Below are positions 25,401 to 34,293 of a DNA stretch of 64,000 nt, one piece after another. Position 1 is the first letter of the stretch. Each line of letters starts with the position of its first letter. Source of the DNA: Eisenbergiella sp963559585 (GTDB lineage: Bacteria; Bacillota; Clostridia; Lachnospirales; Lachnospiraceae); assembly GCA_963559585.1 (NCBI GenBank), contig CAUWLJ010000009.1, positions 1-64,000 on the forward strand, given 5' to 3'. The notes under the pieces are model-generated. The model saw only the letters and a list, made by a program, of their open reading frames with translations, did no database searches and was not told the origin of the DNA. Made by a program: the position numbers and the translations under genes.

Positions 25401-26777
25401 CTAGAGGGCAATCTCAAGATCATCATGCAGGATCTCTGTGATGCGGATTCCGAAGTTGTCGTCCACCACAACCACATCCCCCTTGGCAATGCACTGTCCG
25501 TTGACGAACAGATCCACCTGTTCCCCTGCCAGCTTGTCCAGAACTACCAGAGAGCCCTTGTTCAGCTCCAGCACATCCTTCACATACTTTCTGGTGCGTC
25601 CGATCTCCACGGATACCTCCACCGGAACTCCCAGCACCAGATCCATGTTCACTTCCTCGTCCTTTGCCGTCTTGCTGTCATAAAGATTGGCGGCAGGAGC
25701 CGCATGGACGTTGATCTGTCTGGGTACTGCGGGGGGCGCCGCCGCTGCCTGCTGCTGCACCAGCATGGTCTGCTGCTGCATCTGCTGCATCATCTGCATC
25801 TGCTGCAGCATGGCCTGCTGCATCTGCTCCAGCTCACGCAGCGTATCGCTCATACCTGCGGAGGTTGACGCGGCGGGCTGGCTCTGGGCGGGAGGATCCA
25901 CCAGTACGGCCGCGGTTCCCGCAGCAGACGCCGGGCCCATATCGCCCGCAGAGGGTGTCGATGCCACCGCTGCTGATGCCGGCTCCGTCGAAGGCGTACT
26001 CTGCGCAGGGGCCTGGCCGGCCGCCATGGCTTTCAGCCTGTCGATCTCGTCCTGGCTCATCTTCTGGCCGCCGGTCTGGGAGCTCTGCTCAGCGGCAGGC
26101 ATAGCCGAAGGCTGAGACGCCACGGCGGGGGCCGGAATTTCCGCTGCGGCAGCAGCAGGAGCCTCCTCCTGTGTATCCAGCAGCTCGTCAGGGAAAAGGC
26201 CGCTCACCAGCTCCTTGGCCAGCTTGAGGGGCATCAGGTTCACAAATTCGCTTTCCATCTGGTCGGCGATATTCAATACGAAATGAACCACCACCATGCG
26301 TTCATTTCCCTCGAAGTTCTTTTCCTTAAACTCCTCCGCATTCTCCACCTCCGTGGATCTGGGGGTGGAAATGTTCACGCTTCTTCCCAGCAGCTCCGAC
26401 AGCGCGGTGGATGAGGCTCCCATCATCTGGTTCATCACCTCGCAGATCGCGCTGACGCTCATCTCATCCAGTTCAAATTCCTCCGGAGGAGTCTGTGTTC
26501 CCATCAGCATATCCACAATGATACGCACATCATTCTTCTTCAGAAGCATGACGTTCTTGCCCTCAAGCCCGGCAACATAGGTGATCTCCACCCCGACGGC
26601 AGGCTCCAGCTTTTCAAAGGAGAACTCATCCTTGCTCACCACATTCACCACCGGCGTGGTGATGTCCACTCTGGCGTCAAGCATCGTTGAAACCGCAGTA
26701 GCGGATGCGCCAAGGCTGATATTGAGTATCTCGCCAATGGCGTCTATTTCCATTGCACTTAAAATATTTTCACCCAT
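25401..26777 (-). CDS. fliY: Flagellar switch phosphatase FliY (458 aa)
   Basis: Residues ~1-205 are a CheC-like domain with two intact Glu-x-x-Asn sites (E16/N19 and E113/N116); residues ~375-458 are the SpoA/FliN domain (LVLGVPVEVSVEIGRTRKYV... GQCIAKGDVVVVDDNFGIRI). The ~170-residue linker is Ala/Pro/Ser-rich with a Gln/Met-rich coiled stretch (residues 316-343). At 240-253 the linker carries MSQDEIDRLKAM, like the CheY-P binding peptide of FliM/FliY, here internal rather than N-terminal. No separate FliN is present in the window. Confidence 0.95.
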   Translation of the reverse strand: MGENILSAMEIDAIGEILNISLGASATAVSTMLDARVDITTPVVNVVSKDEFSFEKLEPAVGVEITYVAGLEGKNVMLLKKNDVRIIVDMLMGTQTPPEEFELDEMSVSAICEVMNQMMGASSTALSELLGRSVNISTPRSTEVENAEEFKEKNFEGNERMVVVHFVLNIADQMESEFVNLMPLKLAKELVSGLFPDELLDTQEEAPAAAAAEIPAPAVASQPSAMPAAEQSSQTGGQKMSQDEIDRLKAMAAGQAPAQSTPSTEPASAAVASTPSAGDMGPASAAGTAAVLVDPPAQSQPAASTSAGMSDTLRELEQMQQAMLQQMQMMQQMQQQTMLVQQQAAAAPPAVPRQINVHAAPAANLYDSKTAKDEEVNMDLVLGVPVEVSVEIGRTRKYVKDVLELNKGSLVVLDKLAGEQVDLFVNGQCIAKGDVVVVDDNFGIRITEILHDDLEIAL

Positions 26778-26817
26778 TTTCTATCCTCTCACTCCTGATA
26801 TTTTCTGTCGGTCCGTC

Positions 26818-27255
26818 TTACTTGCCGATCTCAAGAGCCTTCTGGGCCATCAGTTTCATCGCATTGTACGCCGTAATGTTCGCCTCATAGGATCTGGTAG
26901 CCGCCATGGCATCTGTCGTTTCCTGAACCAGATCCACGTTGGGCATCCATACATATCCGTTCTCGTCCGCATCCGGATGCTCCGGATTGTATACGGGCTT
27001 GAGCTCCGTCGCATCGTCAATGACTGCCGTGGCTTTCACTCCGTAATGGTCCGCCTGTGAGGAGGCCTGCTGAAAGATCCGGCTGAACTTCGACTCTCTG
27101 TCCGCCTCCAGCACCACCAGCTTTCTGCGGTAGGGAGTGCCGTCCTCCGTCCTGGTGGTCTCCATGTTGGCGATATTTTCCGCCGCCACATCCAGACGCA
27201 GACGCTGGGCGGTCATGCCCGTGGCACTGATATTAAATGAATTTAAAAATGACAT
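26818..27255 (-). CDS. flgC: Proximal rod protein FlgC (145 aa)
   Basis: MSFLNSFNISATGMTAQRLR with ENIANMETTRTEDGTPYRRK, the central HPDADENGYVWMPNVDLVQE and the C-terminal AATRSYEANITAYNAMKLMA identify FlgC. I chose ATG 27253-27255 with AAGGAG 6 nt upstream. The usual place of flgC is between flgB and fliE; here flgB (39948-40331) is followed directly by fliE and flgC lies more than 12 kb away between cheY and fliY. Confidence 0.96.
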   Translation of the reverse strand: MSFLNSFNISATGMTAQRLRLDVAAENIANMETTRTEDGTPYRRKLVVLEADRESKFSRIFQQASSQADHYGVKATAVIDDATELKPVYNPEHPDADENGYVWMPNVDLVQETTDAMAATRSYEANITAYNAMKLMAQKALEIGK

Positions 27256-27268
27256 AACCTTCTCCTTA

Positions 27269-27631
27269 TCAGGGCTCCACAATGCTTCCCACGGTTTTCA
27301 GAATACGGTCAGGCTTGAAGGGCTTTACGATGAAATCCTTTGCGCCGGATTTAATCGCCTCAATTACCATGCTCTCCTGTCCCATGGCGGAGCACATCAC
27401 AACGGAAGCGTTGGAATCGAAGGCGCGGATCTCCTTGAGCGCCTGGAGGCCGTCCATGTTGGGCATGGTGATGTCCATAATCACCAGATCAGGCTTCTCC
27501 TCCTTGTACTTCTCCACAGCCTGCAGACCGTCAGCCGCCTCAATGATCCCGGTATATCCGGCCTTTCCCAGAGCATCCTTAACCGTCATACGCATAAACG
27601 CAGCATCATCAACTACCAAAATCTTAGCCAT
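27269..27631 (-). CDS. cheY: Chemotaxis response regulator CheY (120 aa)
   Basis: A single receiver domain with acidic pocket Asp8/Asp9 (VVDDAAFMR), phosphorylation site Asp53 (VIMDITMPNMDG), switch Ser81 and Lys103 (IVKPF). No output domain. Placed between fliM and flgC, it should be the switch-binding CheY. GAGAGGAAAAGAT precedes the ATG. Confidence 0.95.
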   Translation of the reverse strand: MAKILVVDDAAFMRMTVKDALGKAGYTGIIEAADGLQAVEKYKEEKPDLVIMDITMPNMDGLQALKEIRAFDSNASVVMCSAMGQESMVIEAIKSGAKDFIVKPFKPDRILKTVGSIVEP

Positions 27632-27662
27632 ATCTTTTCCTCTCTTTTGCTTTTACATTTAT

Positions 27663-28718
27663 TTACTCGGCCTGATCCGCATGCTCTGCGGCCCCGGCCG
27701 GTATTTCCTCCTCCACTTCGCACAGATCCTGCATGTATCTGCGGCTGATCTTCACAGCCACATGCTTGTCATGTACGCCCAGCTTTCCATAAAACCAGGG
27801 CTGTCCTTCCACGTATATGTCGATCTCCGAATCTTTTTTCCTGCGGAGGTTGATCACATCCCCCACCTTCAGACCGCATACGTCACGCAGGTCAAGCTGT
27901 GCGTTTGCCAGCTTTGCATCCACACGGAATACGGATTTTCTGATTTTTCCCAGAAGCTCCTCTCTGGTTCCCTCCTGGGATGGATCGTATTCCTCCTCCG
28001 GGTTCTTTCCCTTCTCGATCAGACGGAAGATGGCAAACATAAGGTCGCCCGGCACGCAGAACGTGATATTTCCCGATATTTCCTGCATATCCACGTTCAG
28101 CATCACGATCACCACCGTCTCATCCACGCCGATGTCCCTCAAAAGGCTGGGATTCTCCTCAATCCTCTCCACGGAGGGCTCCAGGCGCAGATAGCTGCTC
28201 CAGGCATCTCTGACGATGTTGACCAGATATTTGATGATCTTCTCATATAATGGCATCTCCAGATCCGTGTAGGAGTAGGAGGAATCGATGGATTTGTCAT
28301 ACATCACGCCTCCCAGCATCCGGTCGATCATATTGGCCATCAGGATCTGGCTGATGTGCATCAGCACAGGAGGATTCTTTCCTCCCTCCGGCAGCGCCAC
28401 GTTCACGATGGTGAGAATATCCTCATCGCTTAACGCATTGCTGAAATCATAATAGCGCTGCTCCTCTATGGAAACCACCGTCACTTCACTGCTCACCCGG
28501 AACAGGCTGTTGATCTGTGAGGTGGCGATCCTGCAGTAATTATCATAAATGCCCTTCAAAATCCTCAGCTTATCCTTGGTGAATTTCTTTGGGCTGTAAA
28601 AATCGTACAGGCGGTAGTGTTTCGTTTCTTTCTTTTCTTCCTGAGCCTCCTGCTCCCCTCCGTTTTTCATGGAGTTGAGCAGCATATCGATCTGACTCTG
28701 CGATAGTACTTCAGCCAT
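27663..28718 (-). CDS. fliM: Flagellar switch protein FliM (351 aa)
   Basis: N-terminal MAEVLSQSQIDMLLNSM is the CheY-P binding peptide. The middle CheC-like domain and the C-terminal SpoA domain (DLRDVCGLKVGDVINLRRKK) complete FliM. Charged residues dominate the last 20 positions. Starts 2 nt after motB; the fliL gene often found here is missing. Confidence 0.97.
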   Translation of the reverse strand: MAEVLSQSQIDMLLNSMKNGGEQEAQEEKKETKHYRLYDFYSPKKFTKDKLRILKGIYDNYCRIATSQINSLFRVSSEVTVVSIEEQRYYDFSNALSDEDILTIVNVALPEGGKNPPVLMHISQILMANMIDRMLGGVMYDKSIDSSYSYTDLEMPLYEKIIKYLVNIVRDAWSSYLRLEPSVERIEENPSLLRDIGVDETVVIVMLNVDMQEISGNITFCVPGDLMFAIFRLIEKGKNPEEEYDPSQEGTREELLGKIRKSVFRVDAKLANAQLDLRDVCGLKVGDVINLRRKKDSEIDIYVEGQPWFYGKLGVHDKHVAVKISRRYMQDLCEVEEEIPAGAAEHADQAE

Positions 28719-28720
28719 AG

Positions 28721-29527
28721 TTATTCCGCTCCTTGTTCCCCGGCAGCCTCAGCATCCGCGCCTGATGTGCCATATATCTGTTCGTAATATTCATCCAGGC
28801 TTCTCTCCACCGATCCGTCCTTGGTAATCAGGATTTCCGCACGCCTGTTTCTGGCTCTGCTTTCCCTGGTCTCAAAGGAATCGATGGGCCTCCACTGTCC
28901 GTAAGCGCTGCTCACCAGCTTATGGGGCTCCACAACCCCCTTCAGCTGAATATAGGCCGCCACCTGTGCGGAACGCTCCGCGCTCAGCACTCTGTCCGTC
29001 ACCGCCTCGTTGGGCACCTCAGGATCTCCCTGAGAGGTGTGCCCCAGAATATCCATTTCCTTGATGTTGCCAGCCGAAGGCGCAATCGCCTCGCAGAACG
29101 CATCCAGCACCACCTTGCCCTCATCCTTCAGCACCGGGCTGTCCCCGTCAAAGAACACCTTATCCCGGAAGGAAATGAAGGTATAACCGTCTCCCTGGTA
29201 CAGATCCACCTCATTCTGGATTCCCAGCTCCTCCGCCATATCCAGAAGGCGTTCATAAATATTCTCAAAAGCATCCTCCTGATCCTGGACGGATACATTG
29301 TTCTCGGACACTCCCATGCCGCCGCCCACGCTGGTACCCGCCGCATTGGCATCGATCTGCTGCATGGCATCCGGATTCAGGCTCTGTACGAGAGCCGCAA
29401 ACTTGTTCTGGTCTACATTTGATATGGTATAAAGCAGGACGAAAAAGCATAAAAGAAGCGTTACCATATCACCGTATGTGTCCATCCAGTTTGCGCCGCC
29501 CTCCTCGGGCTTCCGCCTTTTCTTCAT
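28721..29527 (-). CDS. motB: Flagellar motor stator protein MotB (268 aa)
   Basis: N-terminal GGANWMDTYGDMVTLLLCFF contains the proton- or sodium-binding Asp at the start of the single membrane helix. The C-terminal OmpA/peptidoglycan-binding domain shows VLSAERSAQVAAYIQLKGV and SRARNRRAEILI. One base separates it from motA. Confidence 0.96.
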   Translation of the reverse strand: MKKRRKPEEGGANWMDTYGDMVTLLLCFFVLLYTISNVDQNKFAALVQSLNPDAMQQIDANAAGTSVGGGMGVSENNVSVQDQEDAFENIYERLLDMAEELGIQNEVDLYQGDGYTFISFRDKVFFDGDSPVLKDEGKVVLDAFCEAIAPSAGNIKEMDILGHTSQGDPEVPNEAVTDRVLSAERSAQVAAYIQLKGVVEPHKLVSSAYGQWRPIDSFETRESRARNRRAEILITKDGSVERSLDEYYEQIYGTSGADAEAAGEQGAE

Positions 29528-29528
29528 G

Positions 29529-30350
29529 CTATTTCACCCTCTTCTCTTTTCTGGACTTCTTGCCTTCAGAGCCCTCCTCGTCCAAAAGCCGGCTCTGCTG
29601 TCTCTGTCTCAGGTAGGAAACCAGCTTCTCCCTGAGCACCTTGGGATTGTCTCCCGCCTGGATTCCCAGGACGCCTTCTATGATGATCTGCCTGTAGAGC
29701 ACCTCCTCCTCATTGCGGGTACGGAGCTTCTTGGCGATAGGCATGAAAATCAGGTTTGCCAGAATACAGCCGTAGAAGGTGGTCACCAGGGCGATACTCA
29801 TCTGTTCCCCCAGGGCGCTGGAAGCGCCGTCCTCCAGGTTCATCTCCTTCAGCATGTTGATCAGTCCCACCAGAGTACCGATCATACCGAAGGCGGGAGC
29901 AAAGGCCGCAGCCTTATCATAGATCCCCGCTCCGGTATCATGACGCGCCTCCATGCAGGCTACCTCGTCCTCCAGCATGGTGCGCACCTTTTCCTCGTCC
30001 ATGGCGTCCACGATCAGAAGGAGACTCTTTCGGAAAAAAGGATCTTCCATTTCCCTGGCGCGTTCCTCCAGAGAAAGCAGGCCTTCCTTTCTCGCCGCCT
30101 GCGCCAGTTCCACCAGCTTCTCGATGGTACTGTCAGGATTGAATTTTTTTCCCTGGAACAGCATCTTCATATGGATACCCACATTTTTCAGCTGCTGAAA
30201 AGGGAAGGAGGCTATCACGGCGCAGAGCGTACCACCCACCACGATCAGAGCGCTTGGGCCGTCCATAAAGTTGCCGATCTTATCCATTCCAATACCATAT
30301 ACAATAACGGCAAATCCTATTACCCATCCGATTATGCTTGAAAAATCCAT
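29529..30350 (-). CDS. motA: Flagellar motor stator protein MotA (273 aa)
   Basis: Four membrane helices (first: IIGWVIGFAVIVYGIGM) and the cytoplasmic loop with RKEGLLSLEERAREMEDPFF, then AAFAPAFGMIGTLVGLINML and TTFYGCILANLIFMPIAKKL are classic MotA. AAGGAG upstream of the ATG. Stator genes lie inside the main operon as in many Clostridia. Confidence 0.97.
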   Translation of the reverse strand: MDFSSIIGWVIGFAVIVYGIGMDKIGNFMDGPSALIVVGGTLCAVIASFPFQQLKNVGIHMKMLFQGKKFNPDSTIEKLVELAQAARKEGLLSLEERAREMEDPFFRKSLLLIVDAMDEEKVRTMLEDEVACMEARHDTGAGIYDKAAAFAPAFGMIGTLVGLINMLKEMNLEDGASSALGEQMSIALVTTFYGCILANLIFMPIAKKLRTRNEEEVLYRQIIIEGVLGIQAGDNPKVLREKLVSYLRQRQQSRLLDEEGSEGKKSRKEKRVK

Positions 30351-30379
30351 TTCGCTTCTCCTTCGGTCTCAACCCATGT

Positions 30380-30616
30380 CTACTCAGCCGACTCTGTTTC
30401 CTGCTCCGTCTGCTCCACAATCCTGTGAACACACGTCCGGCCCGCCCGTCTGCTGTAGGCGATTGCCCTCTCAATGATCTCTCCGGCGCTTTCCTGCACG
30501 ATATGATACCGTCCGTTCATCATAATGACCTTCGTCTCCGGAATCACCTCGATGCACTCGATCTGATCCGGATTGATCACGATCTCGCTTCCGTTGAGCT
30601 TCGTCAGTTCAATCAC
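30380..30616 (-). CDS. flbD: FlbD/SwrD-like flagellar protein (78 aa)
   Basis: MIELTKLNGSEIVINPDQIE and the VIMMNGRYHIVQES strand are the FlbD family pattern; in Bacillus SwrD raises motor torque. The start is GTG at 30614-30616 with AGAGG 8 nt upstream. It lies between flgE and motA, the conserved place. Confidence 0.93.
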   Translation of the reverse strand: MIELTKLNGSEIVINPDQIECIEVIPETKVIMMNGRYHIVQESAGEIIERAIAYSRRAGRTCVHRIVEQTEQETESAE

Positions 30617-30683
30617 AATCTCTCATCCTCTCCCGGTACGGGCGGGAAAAGCCCCGCCCGCTTCTGCCATATCTCACTGTTCA

Positions 30684-31571
30684 TTAACGCTTCATGTTCA
30701 CCAGTTCTTCCAGCATCTGGTCGGTTACGGTGATCATCTTGGTGTTGGCCTGGTAGCCTCTCTGTGTGATGATCATGTTGGCCATTTCCTCCGCCAGGTT
30801 GGTGTTGGACATTTCCAGGTAGCCGCTGAGGATGGGGCCGGTAATCTCAGTTGTCTTCATAACGACAACATCGCCTGCATTTTCACCAATATCGTAGTAA
30901 TACCCCTCCGACTTCTCCAGGCCGGCCGGGTTGCTTACATTGGCCACTGCGATCATTCCGATCACTTCCGTCTTGCTGTCGGTGGTTACGCCTCTGACGG
31001 TTCCGTCCTGGCCAAAGCTGATGCTGGAAAATTTGCCGCCGCCCTTAGGAACACACTGCAGGGGCTTCAGCTCACCTGTAGGATTTCCATCCTGATCCAG
31101 CGCAAAACCATAAACATAGTTTCCTGCGTCATCTATCAGGTAACCATTATCGTCCTGGGTCAGGATACCTACTCTGGAAAGCTTCAATCCGTTCGCACTT
31201 GTAATTTCGCCACCTGCAGTAACGCCGCCTACAGGATTCTGGAACGGTCCGACAACAAAATATGCGGGGCCGTCAATCATCAGCTCGTTGGCCCTTCCGG
31301 TCAGGCTTCGGCTTCCTACCGTATGGTTCATGGTAATGGAGCCCACGTCGACGCCAAAGCCCAGCTGGGAAGCATTCACACCTCCCATTCCCCCTGCCGT
31401 CGCATCTCCACCCTTACCGTTCTTCATGGTCTGGTACAGGGTATCCGTAAAGTTGGCGCTCTGTGACTTATAGCCCCAGGTATTGACGTTTGCGATGTTG
31501 TTACCGATTACGTCCATACGGGTCTGATGGCTCTTTAAGCCTGAAATTGCTGCAAACATTGATCTAACCAT
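30684..31571 (-). CDS. flgE: Flagellar hook protein FlgE (295 aa)
   Basis: MFAAISGLKSHQTRMDVIGN and NIANVNTWGYKSQSANFTDT at the start, SNTNLAEEMANMIITQRGYQ and ITVTDQMLEELVNMKR at the end. It is a short FlgE close to the Bacillus hook protein. The start MVRSMFAA (31569-31571) has GGAG 13 nt upstream, a long spacing; MFAAISG 12 nt on is the alternative. A 9-bp hairpin lies in the leader. Confidence 0.93.
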   Translation of the reverse strand: MVRSMFAAISGLKSHQTRMDVIGNNIANVNTWGYKSQSANFTDTLYQTMKNGKGGDATAGGMGGVNASQLGFGVDVGSITMNHTVGSRSLTGRANELMIDGPAYFVVGPFQNPVGGVTAGGEITSANGLKLSRVGILTQDDNGYLIDDAGNYVYGFALDQDGNPTGELKPLQCVPKGGGKFSSISFGQDGTVRGVTTDSKTEVIGMIAVANVSNPAGLEKSEGYYYDIGENAGDVVVMKTTEITGPILSGYLEMSNTNLAEEMANMIITQRGYQANTKMITVTDQMLEELVNMKR

Positions 31572-31613
31572 AGCTTTTGTATTTCTCCTTTGTGCTGACA
31601 GTCCGTTCTTTCC

Positions 31614-31638
31614 GGCCGGAATGCTTCGGATTCCGGCC
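31614..31638 (-). other. Intercistronic hairpin upstream of flgE
   Basis: GGCCGGAAT and ATTCCGGCC pair perfectly (9 bp, 7-nt loop) in the mRNA between the TIGR02530-type gene and flgE. No U-run follows, so it is not a terminator; it could be a stabilising or processing structure for hook protein mRNA. Confidence 0.5.
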
Positions 31639-31659
31639 CAGGCCTCCATATGGTCCAGC

Positions 31660-32073
31660 CTACATCCAGACGGCGCTGTCTATGTTTGTAAATATGTTTT
31701 CCTTCATCTCGTCCTTCCTGACTGCGGTGATCACCACTTTATTCGGGACGTTCACGATGTACATGCCGCTGTTTCCAATGATCAGGGTGTCTCTTGCCCC
31801 CTTCTCTCCGGCCCTGTGCACCGCGTCGCTCAGGCTGTGCAGAAGTCCCTCCGTCACCTCCATGCCTCTTTCCTCCATTCTCTCGGAGGCGTGCCTGGAA
31901 AAGCGGATCTCCTCTTTCTCCTGAAGCTTTTCGTTCAGCAGCTTCTGAAAGCTGCTCCCGGCCCTGCCGCTTCCTGTCTGTTCCTGCGGCCGCAAAACGG
32001 TGTTCAGCCCTGCGGCACGCTCATGCTCCAGCCTTAGAAGGGCACTGTTTTGTACCTGCTGTATTCCTTCCAT
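31660..32073 (-). CDS. TIGR02530-type flagellar operon protein (137 aa)
   Basis: A small protein always found between flgD and flgE in Firmicutes flagellar operons. The conserved block IRFSRHASERMEERGMEV, KGARDTLIIGNSGMYIVN and NKVVITAV..., ending ENIFTNIDSAVWM, is clear. Function is not established; context suggests a hook-assembly role. It starts 20 nt after flgD. Confidence 0.9.
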   Translation of the reverse strand: MEGIQQVQNSALLRLEHERAAGLNTVLRPQEQTGSGRAGSSFQKLLNEKLQEKEEIRFSRHASERMEERGMEVTEGLLHSLSDAVHRAGEKGARDTLIIGNSGMYIVNVPNKVVITAVRKDEMKENIFTNIDSAVWM

Positions 32074-32093
32074 TCTGCATTCCCCCCTGCGAT

Positions 32094-33011
32094 TTAGAGG
32101 ATGATCGTTCTGCGCTGCAGGAATTCACGCATGGACTGGCTCTGGGGCTCACCGTTCTCCTCCGGCTGACCGGAGCCTTCCGTATTTTCTCCGTCCGGCT
32201 TATCAGGATCTGTGGTACTGCCGTCCCCGCCCGGTTTATCAGGATTGGTTACGTCTCCTCCTTCGCCCGGCTTATCGGGATTGGTTACGTCTCCTCCCTC
32301 ACCCGGCTTGTCAGGGTTGGTCGTATCTCCTCCTTCGCCCGGCTTATCGGGGTTGGTTACGTCTCCTCCCTCGCCCGGCTTTTCGGTACCCTCACCCTCG
32401 CCCGGCTTCTCAGTGCCTTCACCTTCACCCGGCTTTTCGGTGCCCTCGCCCTCTCCGGGCTTCTCGGGATCCTCTGTCTCAGGAACCTTTCCGATCGCCA
32501 TCAGCTGGGACATGTAGTAGCCCTTTCCATTGACGAACAGAATCGGTGTTCCTCCTGAAAAGACCACGCTTTCCACCACGCCGACCGTATTTTCTCCGGT
32601 ATACTGGCCCTTTTCATCTACCTCCGCCACCGTCACTTCCTTGCCTGCCATGGAGGCCGCATAGGTGGTTATGGTGACCTCGGAGAGCTGGGTGATGGTC
32701 TGGATCATCTGGGACTGTACCATCTGGGCCATCATTTCACTGGTATCCATGGGGTTATCCGCATCCTGATAACGAAGCTGTGCCGCAAGCAGAGTGTAGA
32801 AATCGGTCATGGACATCGTTCCGCCTGCCGAGCTCACAGAGCCGCCATAGTAGCTGCCATCCCAGGACGGGCCTTCCGTTCCGTTCGTTCCCCCGGTGTT
32901 TTCATTGTTCCCGTTGTTTTCACCGTTCCCGGAATCAGAACCGGAACCGGTCTCTCTGGTCATGGGATACCAGCTTCCCATTCCATTCATTCCGTTTATG
33001 CCTGAAAGCAT
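32094..33011 (-). CDS. flgD: Hook-capping protein FlgD with C-terminal Pro/Gly/Glu repeats (305 aa)
   Basis: The FlgD core is at residues ~64-176: MTDFYTLLAAQLRYQDADNP, TSEMMAQMVQSQMIQTITQL, then a small beta domain with MAGKEVTVAE. Residues 15-60 form a Gly/Asn-rich insert. From about 183 to 274 the protein is built of 9-residue (TEKPGEGEG) and 12-residue (GDVTNPDKPGEG) repeats, unusual for a scaffold protein that must pass the export channel. AAAGGAGG before the ATG. Confidence 0.92.
   Translation of the reverse strand: MLSGINGMNGMGSWYPMTRETGSGSDSGNGENNGNNENTGGTNGTEGPSWDGSYYGGSVSSAGGTMSMTDFYTLLAAQLRYQDADNPMDTSEMMAQMVQSQMIQTITQLSEVTITTYAASMAGKEVTVAEVDEKGQYTGENTVGVVESVVFSGGTPILFVNGKGYYMSQLMAIGKVPETEDPEKPGEGEGTEKPGEGEGTEKPGEGEGTEKPGEGGDVTNPDKPGEGGDTTNPDKPGEGGDVTNPDKPGEGGDVTNPDKPGGDGSTTDPDKPDGENTEGSGQPEENGEPQSQSMREFLQRRTIIL
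32190..32465 (-). repeat. Intragenic 27-bp and 36-bp tandem repeats in flgD
   Basis: Three 27-bp units coding TEKPGEGEG-type peptide are followed by four 36-bp units coding GD(V/T)TNPDKPGEG and a diverged end. Repeat number changes by whole units keep the frame, so length variation between strains is likely. Confidence 0.9.
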
Positions 33012-33034
33012 CCGTTTCCTCCTTTCTTTTCTCC

Positions 33035-34195
33035 CTATACCAGGCCCAGCCTGAGCTGCTGGAGAAAGTTTTCCGTATTCTGTCTGTTCTGTCTCTTTCC
33101 GCCGTTGTTCTGCTGTTCCTCACGGCCGTTCTGGTTTGCCTGTCCGTCAGGATAATCCTGGGACGCATTTTCCTGCGCACCCTTGTCCAGCACGATATTG
33201 GCCGGAGTTCCCAGGTTTGCCTCCATGATGGCTCCGATCTCTCTGGCGTGTACGCTTAAAATCTCCGCCGTTTTGGAATTGCTGCAGAGGATGGAAACCA
33301 CTGCCCTGCCCTCCTCAAGAGAGGCTTTGATGACCATTTTGCCAAGGGCCTCCGGCTCCAGGCGGATCTCAAACTCCGTCCTGCCCTCCTTCATTCCTGA
33401 AAGGATGGCCTGGGGAAGCTCCTCCATGGGCACAGGTCTGTCTGTTCCGGCCGCTCCTTCCGCCGCACCGCTTTGGCCTGCGGCCTCCGGGCCCTGGCGA
33501 AGCTGTACGCGGTCTGAAGCAATGCCTGCCTGCGCATTTCCCACAGCCGCTTCCTCTTTCCCGGCATCACTGGACGACGCCGGAGCGCTCTCCTCTTTCC
33601 TGTGGAGCCTGATTTCCTCCTGTTCGCCAGGCTGCGTCTGCATAACGGGCTGCTCCTCAGCTGTCTGTTCCTGCTTTGCCGGCTGAGTCTGCCGAGCCTG
33701 CTGTTCCTGCGGCATCTGCACATCCTTCTCCCGGAGGGGCTGCTGCACCTGAACCGCTTCTTCCTGCTCCAGAACTGCCTGGCTCTGCTGTCCGTTCTCC
33801 ACCGTCTGTGCGGGAAGTCCGTTCTCCACCGTCTGTGCGGGAAGTCCGTTCTCAGGCTGAAGCTGCACCGCCATATCCTGGCCGGTGATGGTCTGGCCGG
33901 GAATTGTCTGCATATCCTCACCCTTTACCAGAAGCGCCATCCACGGAAAAAGTCCGGCTGCGTTTCCGGCAGCACTCTGAAGCTGGTCTCCATCTGCCTC
34001 CGGCCTTATGCCGTCCTCCTCTGCAGGCGCGTCCTTTCCCTGGGTGGAAGCCTCCTCCTTTACGGAAGAATCCTCCTTCTGTCCCTTGGAAGCCTGCTGC
34101 AGGGCATCCCGGAAATCTGTGCTGTCGTTTTTACCGCTTCCGGAAACCGGCTCTCTGGACGGCAGGAAATCGCTTCCTGTCACTGCGTTCACCAT
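33035..34195 (-). CDS. fliK: Hook-length control protein FliK (386 aa)
   Basis: FliK measures the hook and triggers the FlhB switch. The long N-terminal part is Gln/Glu/Pro-rich and disordered, as expected of a ruler. The conserved C-terminal domain is at ~270-345: FEIRLEPEALGKMVIKASLE, GRAVVSILCSNSKTAEIL, LGTPANIVLDKG. GGAGGTGAG lies before the ATG. It contains a two-copy 27-bp repeat (33791-33844). Confidence 0.9.
   Translation of the reverse strand: MVNAVTGSDFLPSREPVSGSGKNDSTDFRDALQQASKGQKEDSSVKEEASTQGKDAPAEEDGIRPEADGDQLQSAAGNAAGLFPWMALLVKGEDMQTIPGQTITGQDMAVQLQPENGLPAQTVENGLPAQTVENGQQSQAVLEQEEAVQVQQPLREKDVQMPQEQQARQTQPAKQEQTAEEQPVMQTQPGEQEEIRLHRKEESAPASSSDAGKEEAAVGNAQAGIASDRVQLRQGPEAAGQSGAAEGAAGTDRPVPMEELPQAILSGMKEGRTEFEIRLEPEALGKMVIKASLEEGRAVVSILCSNSKTAEILSVHAREIGAIMEANLGTPANIVLDKGAQENASQDYPDGQANQNGREEQQNNGGKRQNRQNTENFLQQLRLGLV
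33791..33844 (-). repeat. 2 x 27-bp tandem repeat in fliK
   Basis: Two identical 27-bp units code for the nine-residue peptide ENGLPAQTV, with a third diverged copy (ENGQQSQAV) following. Repeat changes here would alter FliK ruler length in frame. Confidence 0.85.
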
Positions 34196-34293
34196 TCGTT
34201 CTCACCTCCTTCTTCTTCTCGACTGTTTCTTGCTGCATCTATGGTAATCTGTCCAGCTTCATCCGCCCGCAGGCTGTGAAGCCAGGAGCAGGA

